Below, piece by piece: positions 53,555-64,000 of a stretch of DNA of 64,000 nucleotides (positions are counted from its first letter, which is position 1; every line of letters begins with the position of its first letter). The notes beneath the pieces were generated by a model that ran no database searches, had not been told where the DNA came from, and was given only the letters and a program-made list of their open reading frames with translations. The stretch comes from Poa pratensis (taxonomy: Eukaryota; Streptophyta; Magnoliopsida; Poales; Poaceae): NCBI GenBank assembly GCA_947311845.1, contig CAMZMU010000041.1, positions 113,667,004 to 113,731,003 of the forward strand, read 5' to 3'. A program made the position numbers and the translations under genes.

Positions 53555-56500
53555 TGTGGCACCCCGATCCAGATGATCGAGTTACCCCATATACCAGTCC
53601 CAGAAACACTGGTTATATGACAGCTTGATACAAAAGCATAACCAAATTTATTCAAAGGCTTCGAGTTCGGACAGATACAACATATTACAACACGGGGTGA
53701 GGCCCCAGCTTTGGCGCAACGGCGCACACAACAGTATGTACATTATTTTTCTAACATCGGCCTCTAGCGGAAGTCGTAACGGAAGCATAGACGGTAGCGT
53801 GGCGACAGCGGGCATTACTCCACAGGGTTCTGCCTGGAATACGGGTTCCTAGTTCTCGTAGAGCGGGTACTCGGCGACTGGTTCAGCAGGGTCTGGCCAC
53901 ATGAAAAGCCAGGTAAGTACTTGAAGTACTCGCAAGACAACAGCCCAATTGCAAACAAGGTCTACCTATATGGCATGGCATGATTCAGCAAGTAACATGG
54001 CAAGAGTTCGGATGCGAGGGTGAGTCCAAGCTTAACGGTTGGACATAACTTACCTACTTACCTTTGTAGGGGAGTTCCATGTCATCGAGTGAGATCACGT
54101 TTCTCACTCAACAACCCACAACACAACTAGGCTATCAAGCCTCTAGCCAACTCTGGCTTTAAACACAAATTCCCGAGTCCTTAGCCAACTATGGCTTAGA
54201 CTCACAACAATTTCCTGTGTTCGCTGATTTCAACTTAATTAATTCCCCAAGTCGACTGGACTGACCCCTAGTGTGACTTGACCCAAACAAGTCCCATAAC
54301 CCGGGGACAGGGCTAGAATCTAGATTACACTCTCGAGAGGTTGCAACTTTTGTCCACACGCTGAAGTCTAGGCTTGTACCGCCGGTACCGAAGTACTAGA
54401 ACCAACCATGGCGGCAGCACAAACCTGTACTTCCACAGTCGTTTACTCCACCAAGACACTCCCTGTATAGCCACCGACATAACTCTATGCCTTATGCAGA
54501 AGTGAATCCGGCACGTCCCCAACCTATGAGCGACGCCTAGCTCCGGAACCTTCGCAAGCCTAGCCCCGACCAACTATGGTAACCGACTAGACTTGCCAAA
54601 GGGGTGGCATCAAAGGAGGCTGATAAAATACCCGGCCATGGTCCGCCCACACGGACGACGCATGGTTGTGCGAGGTGTTTGGTGAGTGGCACTAAGTGAC
54701 TCAATCTAGTCGAGGGAGGTGATTATCTTCTTAGTCAAATTTTATATCCAGTTTCCAACCAACAACAAGCAACACAAGCAAAGCATATAACAATAACAAC
54801 ATAATACTTGCATGAATAAACAACAACATAACAATAATAACAATAATACCCGGGTGACGGTGGCGGGCAACCCGGCCGGTGTTACTCGGGGGTTAGTGAT
54901 AAAACAATAACAATGATAGCATATAATTCCCCCACTTCCTCGGCTGAGGCGGGAGACCCTGCCATTGCCCCGGAAGTGTGAGTGTCACCGTAAAGGAATA
55001 ACCGAAAAGCACTCATAAAAATGAGAGAGCATCCATTCCACTCGAAGGTTACCTCGACGTGGTGTCAGCAATCTCGGCAAAAGAACCACGGAAAAGTCAG
55101 CTCCCAGCATCGCAGTCCGGATGGCCTAAGCCAACCATATTCGACGGTGGAACAAGAGGCAACTAACACGAATGCCCCCAACCCCGAGGATCCTAAGCCG
55201 ACATTCGTCCGCACCTCACCTCGGCGCTGAAGAAGTGGAAAAATCCAAACAAAGCCCCGCAAAGCGAGACGCACAGTTGTAATAATTTCCCCCACTTCCT
55301 TGGCTGAGGCGGGAGGCCCTGCCATTGCCCCGGAAGTGTGAGTGTTGCACAGATAACAATATAATAGAGTGCAGAAAGTTAACATGCAATATGACATGCG
55401 ATGTGCAGCTGACATTATTTCAACAGACAAATAACTTCTAAGTCGACCAAGTTTGAAGTTGGGTTGGTGGCTTGCCTTCGGGTTCGAGAATAACTTCTAC
55501 TCCGTCGGAGGGGTTTGGATCTAAAAGCACAGGACAAAAATGCATCAAAACAACTCCTATATGATTTTAAATAAATGCAAAACCAAATAATTCCAAATAA
55601 ATTGTTTCTGGTTCCATTGGAAAGAGAAAAATCAAACTAAGCCGACAAAATTGGTTTCACATTTTTCTGATCATTTTTGAGAGAGATTTTGCAGTTCAAA
55701 GTTTGACCAAATTTCTGCCCTTTTTCAATTAGAAAATAAACCAGAAAAACGGTTCAGGAAAAGATTAAAAATCTGACAGCGGGACCCACCCGTCAGTGAC
55801 ACGGTTTTAAACCGTTATCACGCGCGTGTTTAGACGCGGGTACTGTGCAACTCCGGCGAGGTCTCCGGCGTGCTTTTCCGGTGGCTAGGGGGTAGGGGAG
55901 GCGAGGGGGAGGGTGCTGGGCGGCTCGGGGAGGCGGTCTGCAGCTCGTCGGCGAACTTGCGCTTGCTGGGAAGGTCGGGGGTGAGCAGAGCTTCCACGGC
56001 CGCGGCTCCGGCAATCCGTCGACGATGGATACGTCGATTCCGGCCACGGCTGGCTCCGGCGAGGGTGGCTACGGGTTCTCCATGGGCTAAGGGGGATGTG
56101 GGTGGAGGTAATTGGTCTGGGTGACTTCTACGGCGAAGAAATCGGCGGACTCCTTGCGGCGGTGGTGGACTGGATTCCGGCGATGTGGTGCTCTAACGGC
56201 TTCGATACTGCGGTGGGGGGTGATTGGGAGCGAGGTGGAGGTGGTGTGGTGCTCTGAGGTGCCGGGGTAGCCTTCTTATAGCGAGGGGAGGAGGTGGTGG
56301 CCGTCACGGGCATGGACGCGATGTCCCGGAGATGTGGCGGAGCGGACTCGGCGTCGTCGGTGTAGCGTCGGTGCGGCGTCGTGCGTGTGGAGTGGATGTG
56401 CTGGACGACGAAGATTGCGCTCCCGTGGAGAGGCTCGGGGTGGCGTGGCACTTGCAGGCGGAGGGGAGGCTCTGGCGGCCACGGCGTGTCGACGGGCGGC

Positions 56501-57564
56501 GCGGTGATGGTGTAGCAGCGGTGCGTCGGGTAGCTGGTGGCGGCAGCGGGTGGAGGGGAGCTCCTCGGACGCACAGGGGAGGGGGGGCACGGTTCGCTCG
56601 AGCGCGGGCTGCCGACACGCGGCCACAACAGCCACTGTGCTGCGCGGCGCGTCGTCTAGCCGCGGCGAGGCTAGCGGACGGCGGCGTCTCCGGCGACGCG
56701 TGGAGGCAGGGGAAGCGAGGAAGGGGGGGGGGGGGGGGCCTGGCTGGGCGCGGGGAGAGGCGAAGGGGGGCTGCACGGCGACGGGCGGGACGCGGCGGCG
56801 CCGCTCGGCCAGGTGTTCGACAGTGGTGACAGATGGTCACCACTGTGCAGAGCACTCCAGAAGTGGTCAACGACCCATTTCTCGCAGCTCCTTGCTCCAA
56901 ATTGAGTGAGGTTTTGATCTTTGTGTGCAAAACGCAAAATGTGGCAACTTTGCTGACTAGAGTTCTTCAAAATTCGAAACTTGCTCCGAGTAAATTTTTG
57001 GAAAAACAGTACTGGTCAAAACTTAAGTGGATGTTTTGGAAGGGAAAAAGAGATGGGCTTGGTCCAATTTGATGTTCCTGAGGTGTAGGGTCTCAAGGTG
57101 AACCTATACTGGGCTGGGTGAAATTTATTGAAAACATTTCATGAACAACTTTAAAAGTATGAAGTTTGAGGCAGATTCTTAACCAGAGAAATGGGTGGGG
57201 AAACCCTAAGTGCATACCAAATATTTTTGCATATTTGGGCTATATATTGCCCAGGGATCATCCCCTAATTTTTGCAGCATTTTAGGAAAGATATTTAGGG
57301 TACTTCCTTTGTAAAGTCAAAATATAGGGATTTTGGTAATTAAATAAAGGAAACTATAGAAATAATATTTTTGGGTGAAAAGAGCCAGCAACAAGTTTGC
57401 CAGGTGGGAGAGAATTCAAAACATAAGATCCCAAACTTGGACAAGGTTTCATAAATGGTCGAGAATTTTTAAAAGGGCAACCAAATCAAGGGATAATTAA
57501 ATCCCAAATTTCAAGAATAAATTTTTAAAGAAAATTTTGAAAGGCCAAATTTCAGGATGTTACA
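53555..57564 (-). repeat. 3' LTR of Tekay element (4,010 bp)
   Basis: It starts TGTGGCACCCCGATCC and ends TTCAGGATGTTACA. An internal ~60-bp duplication (54925-54985 and 55286-55346, ACTTCCTCGGCTGAGGCGGG) is present. The GC-rich section 55790-56830 has overlapping open frames without domain similarity. The TATA box GCTATAAGAAG lies on the minus strand at about 56272-56282. A 16-base G run sits at 56723-56738. Confidence 0.9.
56272..56282 (-). promoter_or_regulatory. TATA box of Tekay LTR
   Basis: The minus strand reads GCTATAAGAAG at the border between the GC-rich block and the remainder of the LTR, matching the placement in the related LTR fragment at 9028-9038. Confidence 0.5.
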
Positions 57565-57580
57565 GACCTTCCCCCCTTAA
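57565..57580 (-). other. Polypurine tract of Tekay element
   Basis: The minus strand reads AAGGGGGGAAGGTC immediately before the LTR start TGTAACATCC. Confidence 0.85.
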
Positions 57581-59640
57581 GATGAATCTCGTCCCCGAGA
57601 TTCCTGTTGCTCGTTGAATAGATACGGGTATTCTGTCCTTAACAAATCTTCTCGTTCCCATGTAGCTTCATCCTCCGTGTGCTTGTCCCATTGTACCTTG
57701 TAGAACTTTGTGACCCTGTTGCGAGTACGGCGTTCTGACTCATCCAAGATTCTGACGGGGTGTTCCTCGTAAGTCAGTTCACTGCTCAACTTCAATTCCT
57801 TAAAGTCGGCCTGCTTGGTTGGCGGTGAGATACACTTCCGTAGCTGAGATACGTGGAAAACATCATGTACCCCATCTAGTTCCTCTGGCAGTTCCAGCTG
57901 GTAGGCTACCGTTCCTTTTCTGGCTAGGATCTTGAAAGGTCCAATGAATCTTGGGGCCAGCTTCCCTTTCATGTGGAATCTTTGCAGGCCCTTGAGGGGT
58001 GTCACACGAAGATAGACATAGTCATTTTCTTCGAGCAGGATTTGACGGTGCTTGCGGTCGTAATAACTTTTCTGGCGGGACTGTGCTGTCTTGAGCCGGT
58101 CTCGTATCAGACGTACTTGCTTTTCTGCCTCTAACAAATCATCGGGCCTAAAGATCTTGCGGTCTCCAACTTCGGACCAGTTGAGTGGGGTTCGGCATTT
58201 CCTACCATACAGTGCTTCAAAGGGTGACATTTTTAGGCTGCCTTGGTAGCTGTTGTTGTATGAGAACTCTGCATACGGTAAGCTATCTTCCCAACCTGCT
58301 CCGTAGGCGAGCACACACGAGCGGAGCATGTCTTCTAATATTTGATTGACTCGCTCGGTTTGACCGTCTGTTTGGGGGTGATAGGCGGTGCTGAAGGATA
58401 ACTTTGTCCCCATGGCATGATGCAGGCTCGTCCAAAATTTGGAGGTAAATTGGGTACCTCTATCCGACACAATGGTCTTCGGGACTCCATGGAGTTTGAC
58501 AATCCGGTTCACATAGAGTTGTGCCAGCTGGTCCGAGCGGTATGTGGTCTTGACGGGGATAAAGTGAGATACCTTCGTCAAACGGTCGACAATGACCCAG
58601 ATGGAATCATTCCCTCGGCTGGATTTGGGAAGTCCGACAATGAAATCCATACTTATGTTGTCCCATTTCCACTCAGGTATTTTAAGGGGTTGGAGATACC
58701 CAGCGGGTTTCTGATGCTCGGCCTTAACCAGGTTGCACACATTGCAGGATGCGACATAGTAGGCGATATCCTTCTTCATACCGGACCACCAGAATGTTTG
58801 CTTCAAATCTTGGTACATCTTGGTGCTTCCCGGGTGAATGGAATAGGCAGACTCGTGGGCTTCCCTGAGGATCTGTTGTATTAGCGTGGTCTTGTAGGGT
58901 ACACAAAGGCGGGTACCGAAGCGGAGTACTCCTTGGTTGTCCAGGGAAAATTCCTTGGCCTGGCCCAGCGGTATCTTGCCCTTGATCTTGCCTAGGTCGG
59001 GGTCGTTGGCCTGCTCGGTCCTTATCTCTTCCTCCAGGTCTGGCTTTACCTCCAAGGTGCTTAAATAGGCCTTGCTTCCTACGCACAAGTTTAGCTTCGC
59101 GAATTCCTTCTCCAGACTTGGCCGGATTTTAGGGGGCTTCCTGCTCAGGGCATCTGCTACCACGTTGGCCTTCCCTGGATGGTAATGAATTCCGAGGTCG
59201 TAGTCCTTGATCACCTCTAGCCATCTCCTTTGCCTTAGGTTGAGATCAGGCTGGGTGAAGATGTACTTCAAGCTTTTGTGATCAGTGTAGATCTCGCATC
59301 TCCGACCAATAAGGTGATGTCGCCAAGTCTTTAGGGCGAGAATGACGGCAGCTAACTCCAAGTCGTGGGTGGGATAGTTGAGCTCGTGGGTCTTGAGTTG
59401 CCTTGACACATAGGCGATGACCTTTCCTTCTTGCATGAGTACGGCCCCTAGCCCATTTCTGCAGGCGTCACAATAGACGGTAAAATCCTTGGCATCATCT
59501 GGCAATACCAGAATTGGTGCGGTGGTTAACCGAGTCTTTAGCTCGTTGAAGCTTTCCTCACATTCGTCTGTCCAGGCATACTTGCGATTTTTCTTTAATA
59601 ATTCCGTCATGGGCTTGGCTATCTTGGAAAAGTTTTCAAT
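57577..59640 (-). pseudogene. pol: Tekay pol, RNase H - integrase - chromodomain part
   Basis: A single open frame of about 677 residues runs to the stop at 57577. Order: end of RT thumb, RNase H (YCDACRNGLGAVLMQ, YTDHKSLKYI), integrase zinc finger (H-x-H and C-x2-C around SIHPGSTKMYQ and CNVCNLV), and catalytic core (Asp in VDRLTKVSHF, Asp in SDRGTQFTSKFW, Glu in HPQTDGQTERVN). A GPF-type module (LAPRFIGPFKIL) and a chromodomain follow (about the last 70 residues, FYKVQWDKHTEDEATWERE). Chromodomains steer integration towards marked chromatin. This part is intact but separated from RT by a 1-base frameshift near 59647. Confidence 0.93.
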
Positions 59641-60860
59641 AAATCTCGGTAGTAACCGGCCAATCCTAGGAAGCTCCTGATTTCTGACACATTGGTGGGA
59701 GTCTTCCAGTTTAGAACATCGGAGATCTTGCTGGGGTTTACAGCCACACCGGCCTTAGATAATACATGTCCTAGGAATTCCACTTCCTTTAGCCAGAACT
59801 GGCATTTGCTGTACTTGGCATAAAGTTGTTGCTCACGCATTCTTCCAAGAACCAGCCTGAGGTGTTCGGCGTGCTCCTCCTCATTTTTGGAGTAAATGAG
59901 GATGTCGTCGATAAACACTACAACAAACTTGTCGAGGTACTCCATGAATACCTTGTTCATCATGCCCATGAAGTAGGCGGGGGCATTGGTTAGGCCGAAG
60001 GACATAACTGTGCACTCATATAGTCCATATCTGGTGGTAAAAGCAGTCTTGGGAATATCGCTCTCGCGAATCTTCAGCTGATAGTATCCCGTGCGAAGAT
60101 CAATTTTTGAGAATACCCGGGCACCTCGAAGTTGGTCGAATAAGTCATTGATCCTTGGGAGTGGGTACTTGTTCTTGATAGTAACATCATTGAGAGCACG
60201 ATAGTCAATACATAACCGGAGAGTACCATCGCTCTTCTTTGCGAACAAAACCGGTGATCCCCAAGGTGAAATGCTCGGGCGAATGAATTTCTTCTGAACC
60301 AGTTCGTCAAGCTGCTTCTTTAGTTCCACTAACTCGGGACTGGTCATACGGTAATGCTTCTTGAATATTGGGTTTGTTCCCGGTATGACTTCAATAGCAA
60401 ATTCAATATCACGGTCAGGGGGCATTCCGGGTAACTCATCTGGAAAAACATCTGGGTATTCACTGACCACATATACTTCCCCTATCTCCGGGGCTTGAGC
60501 GAGAAACATCTTTGCATTTATCTGGTGAGGTTTATTTGGCACATAGGTGGTACGGATGCCTTCTGGGTTGGTGAGAGTAACTGCTCTGGTTGCACAGTCA
60601 ATCTGGGCTGCATGCTGAACTAGCCAATCCATACCTAGGATAGCGTCGAGACCGGGCACATTGAGGGTGCTGAGTTGAGCTGGAAATTTTACTTGATTGA
60701 TGCTGATTGTCAAGTCTTGACACATGGTGTTGGTTTTCATCTCAGAGGCGGGGGTTTGTATCACCAAAAGATGGCCCAAAGGAGAAACGGGAAAACGGTG
60801 TTTGGCAACAAAATCTTTCGAGATGAAAGAATGGGAAGCTCCGGAATCGAATAAAATCAC
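59619..60860 (-). pseudogene. pol: Tekay pol, protease - reverse transcriptase part
   Basis: An open frame of about 413 residues. The retropepsin motif [11 protein letters not shown] is near the start. RT follows with [32 protein letters not shown] and the catalytic [11 protein letters not shown] (FIDD form), then VEFLGHV. The frame ends prematurely at 59619 because one A appears missing in a short run near 59647; the next frame carries on as RNase H. Except for that break the enzyme looks complete, so the lesion is new or an assembly error. Confidence 0.93.
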
Positions 60861-62088
60861 GCGGGTTTAGTGTTGATAGTACACGTACCAAGCACTACGT
60901 CTGAAGCTTCATATGCTTCCTCTGCTGACATGTGGTGGACACGGGCAACTTGAGGTGGCTTGATCGCCCCAGCAGGGTGGTTGCTGTTGTTGTTGTTGTT
61001 GTTGCCGTTGCTGTTGTGAAGAGGGCAATCCTTGATGTAGTGTCCTGTCTTGCCACACTTGAAGCAGGAGTTCTCCCTCTTGCAGTCATCCACTAAGGGG
61101 CGCTTGTGGTAGAATCCTTCCCGGGGGTAGCCATCCTTCTGGGTTGATTCCAGGTGTTCTGAGGTGTTGAGATCCGGTTGTTGGGCTGCCATGGGCGTGG
61201 TTTTGAAGAACCTCCTTCATGCTGGTTCTTACGGGGCTCGAACTTCCGTTTGTGGGAGTCATAAATTGAGCGGTGCTCCTTCTCGAAATCAGCGCCGTGT
61301 TGATCATGGACTGGAAGTCTGGAAACTGCAGAACACTGAGCTGAGTCTTGATGGTCTGGTGCATCCCATGAAGAAACCTGTCTTTCTTTTTCTCCTCTGT
61401 GCTGATGTCATCAGGTGCATAGCGAGCAAGGTTGTTGAACTTAGTCAGATACTCACTGATGGATTTGCTGCCCTGAGTAAGTGCCAGAAATTCCTGCTGT
61501 TTCATTTTTATGAGGCTTGAGGGATGTAGGCCCTGCGGAACGCTTCCTGAATTCTGCCCAAGTGACAGGGGTCCATCGCCCTGGCGTCCTTTGGTTGTCC
61601 CACCACACGCTGGCAGGGCCTTCAAGGTAGTGGGCAGCGAAGGGCACCTGGTCTTGCTCGTCCACGCGAGCGAGTTCCAGTTTCTTTCCCATAGCGCGGA
61701 GCCAATCATCAGCCTCAAGTGGGTCATCAGCATACGCGAACTTGGGCGGTTGCGTGCGCTGAAAGTCTTGCAGCTTTGAGCGGCCCGGGAGTGGAGCATT
61801 ACGGGCTTGCATGTACGTGCCAAACTCCCTCATGATCTGTGTCAGATGCTGGTTGTGGCGTTCATCCATCATCATCATAAACTGACTTGGGCTTGGTTCC
61901 TGAGTTGGAGGAGGAGGAGGTGGTTGCGGCGGCTCGGGATCCTCGCCAGCTTGTCGCGCGGAACGACGAACCGGGGTTCCTTGGCTGCCACTTGCACCAG
62001 TATTGGGCCTCATCCTGAACTGCTGAATGTAACGGCGCGTATCATGAGCATCCATATGGGGAAGGGGTAACATCCAAGGTAAAACCAA
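60857..62088 (-). pseudogene. gag: Tekay gag with several 1-base frameshifts
   Basis: A likely start is the ATG at 62055 (MDAHDTRRYIQQF). A Pro-rich linker precedes the capsid domain (LEADDWLRAMGKKLELARV, HYLEGPASVWWDNQR), which continues after breaks near 61530 and 61512 as KSISEYLTKFNNLARYAP and DRFLHGM. After a further change near 61190 comes a CCHC zinc knuckle, CFKCGKTGHYIKDC (60857-61192), with an Asn run encoded by a GTT-type microsatellite near 60980-61000. Two of the breaks look like the loss of one base in a homopolymer. Gag would form the particle and bind RNA. Confidence 0.9.
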
Positions 62089-62428
62089 ATGGGAAGCACA
62101 GTTTGCAAACGAAACACAAGGATGATGTTATACAATGGATGATGGAGATACAAGATGCAAGCACTCGCTATTTTACAAAAGATGCAAAGTAAAGGTACAA
62201 GCTACCCGTACAGGATACATGATACAAGATGCGAGATACAAAGCACTCGGTACGAGATGCAGGGCACAACCCTACCACTACATTATTCAAGCACGCGATA
62301 CATCGGAAGGTATAGTACACTAAGCGATGTCGTCTCCGAGCGTCTAGAACTCCATCTCGAGGGGTGTCGCTGGCGTGGTGGTGTCGAGAGGCTCCTCTGC
62401 GGGACTGTAGTCGGGTGAAGCGCGGTCG
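62089..62428 (-). other. Non-coding spacer between upstream ORF and gag
   Basis: It contains a degenerate array of GATACAAGATGC-like units (62125-62300) and no credible coding frame. Confidence 0.6.
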
Positions 62429-63153
62429 TCACGGGAGTCCCGGAGTAACTCTGTGGCTCGGCTGCCTGGACGCGACGACGCTGAGACCGAACGGGGGAGG
62501 TGTGCGAGTAGTAGTAAGTGGCGCTGCTACGAGTGCGGGAAGGTGGCGTCGGAGCGGCGGGCGAGGAGTGGCGGGCAAGCCCCCTCCTAATCTGCTCGAG
62601 GGAACTGAGCCTAAAGGTGGGGAGACGAGGTGGGCGACTAGGAGTGCCGGCCCAGAAGCTCGCGTAATCTCGGCCAAGGCCACGTTGGCGCGAAGGGAGG
62701 CAAACTGGAGAAGGGTGGTGTGAAGGTACTGGTGGAGGTGGGTGGTGTACTGAATAAGGGCGTAGAGGGGTGAGCTAGTGTCACCTGGGTTGGGGAAAAG
62801 GGTATCCCCGCTGTCTACAGCCAACCTTGGAAAGTAGATGTAACGAGTGCACTGTCTCATCACGGGGTCGACGGTGCGGAGGAACAGGATGGCATCTCCT
62901 GCAGCCTCCTGGATGGCTCGAGACGCCTGTGTGCAGACACCGGAAGTGAGACCGTGCTCAACCCCTGCGGACAAGGGCTGCGGACGAAGGCGGACGGTGG
63001 CGGTGAACTCCGTGGTGGCCCTGTCGAGACGGTTCTGGTACACGTGGTAAGTCGGGGGAGGTGAGCCGGGGTAGATGTGGTCCCAGATTTCCCGAAGAAA
63101 CTGCGGAAAACCGGAACGTGCACGGCGGTAGTCTCAGCGAGCAACTCTGCCAT
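62429..63153 (-). CDS. ORF upstream of gag in Tekay element, function unknown
   Basis: The ATG at 63153 (context CAGATGGCAGAG) lies 143 nt from the primer site, so this is the first long ORF on the genomic RNA. It runs about 240 residues to a stop at 62429 with one frame change near 63090. Features are an N-terminal MAELLAETTAVHVPVF segment, a hydrophilic middle, and a helical Ala/Leu-rich part (QASRAIQEAAGDAILFLR; TTHLHQYLHTTLLQFASLR). No gag, protease or known domain is recognisable. Codon-like GC bias and length make it more convincing than the LTR shadow frames, but conservation was not tested. Confidence 0.5.
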
Positions 63154-63295
63154 CTGTGACAGAGACAAAAAAATCAAGGGAAGTGAGTGTTAAGTTTAAA
63201 AGCACAACAGACAGAGAAACAAGGAAAAAAAATCGGCAACACAACGGGTTCTATTCTACGCCGTCCAAGAACTAGGGTATCCTACAGGCAGTCAG

Positions 63296-63307
63296 GCTCT
63301 GATACCA
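63296..63307 (-). other. Primer binding site of Tekay element (tRNA-iMet)
   Basis: The minus strand reads TGGTATCAGAGC, 5 nt inside the 5' LTR border. Confidence 0.93.
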
Positions 63308-63312
63308 AGCTC

Positions 63313-64000
63313 TGTGGCACCCCGATCCAGATGATCGAGTTACCCCATATACCAGTCCCAGAAACACTGGTTATATGACAGCTTGATACAAAAGCATAAC
63401 CAAATTTATTCAAAGGCTTCGAGTTCGGACAGATACAACATATTACAACACGGGGTGAGGCCCCAGCTTTGGCGCAACGGCGCACACAACAGTATGTACA
63501 TTATTTTTCTAACATCGGCCTCTAGCGGAAGTCGTAACGGAAGCATAGACGGTAGCGTGGCGACAGCGGGCATTACTCCACAGGGTTCTGCCTGGAATAC
63601 GGGTTCCTAGTTCTCGTAGAGCGGGTACTCGGCGACTGGTTCAGCAGGGTCTGGCCACATGAAAAGCCAGGTAAGTACTTGAAGTACTCGCAAGACAACA
63701 GCCCAATTGCAAACAAGGTCTACCTATATGGCATGGCATGATTCAGCAAGTAACATGGCAAGAGTTCGGATGCGAGGGTGAGTCCAAGCTTAACGGTTGG
63801 ACATAACTTACCTACTTACCTTTGTAGGGGAGTTCCATGTCATCGAGTGAGATCACGTTTCTCACTCAACAACCCACAACACAACTAGGCTATCAAGCCT
63901 CTAGCCAACTCTGGCTTTAAACACAAATTCCCGAGTCCTTAGCCAACTATGGCTTAGACTCACAACAATTTCCTGTGTTCGCTGATTTCAACTTAATTAA
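63313..64000 (-). repeat. 5' LTR of Tekay element (partial)
   Basis: It matches 53555-54242 over all 688 bp with no difference that I can see. Confidence 0.93.

Larger units (their letters stand above)
53555..64000 (-). mobile_element. Tekay/Del-lineage chromovirus, young, right LTR cut by window end
   Basis: The 3' LTR is 53555-57564 (4,010 bp) and the 5' LTR starts at 63313. The primer site GCTCTGATACCA at 63296-63307 (TGGTATCAGAGC on the minus strand, tRNA-iMet) sets orientation. Pol order PR-RT-RH-IN with a C-terminal chromodomain identifies a chromovirus; long LTRs fit Tekay/Del. The 688 bp of LTR present on both sides look identical and without indels, so insertion is very recent. If the 5' LTR is equally long, the element is about 13.8 kb. 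Confidence 0.92.

Noticed and set aside
56128..56930. Open frames up to about 200 codons in the Tekay LTR
   Set aside because: Same reasoning; a G homopolymer and compositional bias explain them, and no frame has a recognisable domain.

Overview
This window looks like intergenic DNA from a large, repeat-rich grass genome, most probably Triticeae (wheat, barley or Aegilops type). That call rests on stacked full-length LTR retrotransposons: Athila-type elements with TGAT...ATCA LTRs, Tekay/Del chromovirus LTRs of 3-4 kb, and a Tat/Retand element carrying an antisense gene. A CACTA transposon and a 5'-truncated LINE add to it. I see nothing bacterial, no rRNA or tRNA gene, and only one plausible non-transposon gene, a damaged B3-domain gene. 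Family names are lineage-level judgements from motifs. No database was searched.

Layout. (1) 1-8970: a minus-strand Tat-lineage Gypsy element whose left LTR is cut by the window edge. It keeps gag and part of integrase, has lost protease, RT and RNase H, and carries a decayed antisense gene with its own TATA box. It sits inside (2) 8971-11019, part of a minus-strand chromovirus-like LTR. (3) 11020-11298 and 41056-42847 are one single-copy-looking locus: a minus-strand B3-domain gene whose 3' flank was split right after its stop codon by a 29.8-kb nest.

The nest is four deep and its target-site duplications (TSDs) reconstruct it. Element A (11299-41055, minus, Athila-like, non-autonomous) entered the B3 locus. 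Element C (17129-39899, minus, Athila with decayed gag-pol and a 3' ORF) entered A's 5' LTR. Element D (24287-37355, plus, non-autonomous, tRNA-iMet primer site) entered C's gag. Element E (25248-31424, minus, Athila-like non-autonomous, Sabrina-type) entered D's 5' LTR.

(4) 42848-~46161: a plus-strand chromovirus-like LTR without internal domain. (5) ~46162-49226: a CACTA element with a tandemly duplicated right end. (6) 49227-53554: probable second DNA transposon (inverted subterminal motifs) interrupted by a LINE at 50646-52803 with a perfect 15-bp TSD. (7) 53555-64000: a young minus-strand Tekay/Del chromovirus (4,010-bp 3' LTR, pol with chromodomain, gag, an ORF ahead of gag, tRNA-iMet primer site) that runs off the right edge.

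Most interesting: a U3-like promoter block duplicated inside element C just ahead of its 3' ORF; a GC-rich hairpin upstream of the TATA region in the Athila-type LTRs; repeated copies of the polypurine-tract (PPT) motif within those elements; the antisense gene of the Tat element; and a gag-preceding ORF in the Tekay element. Several of the reading-frame breaks in the otherwise young Tekay element look like 1-base homopolymer losses, so some may be assembly errors.
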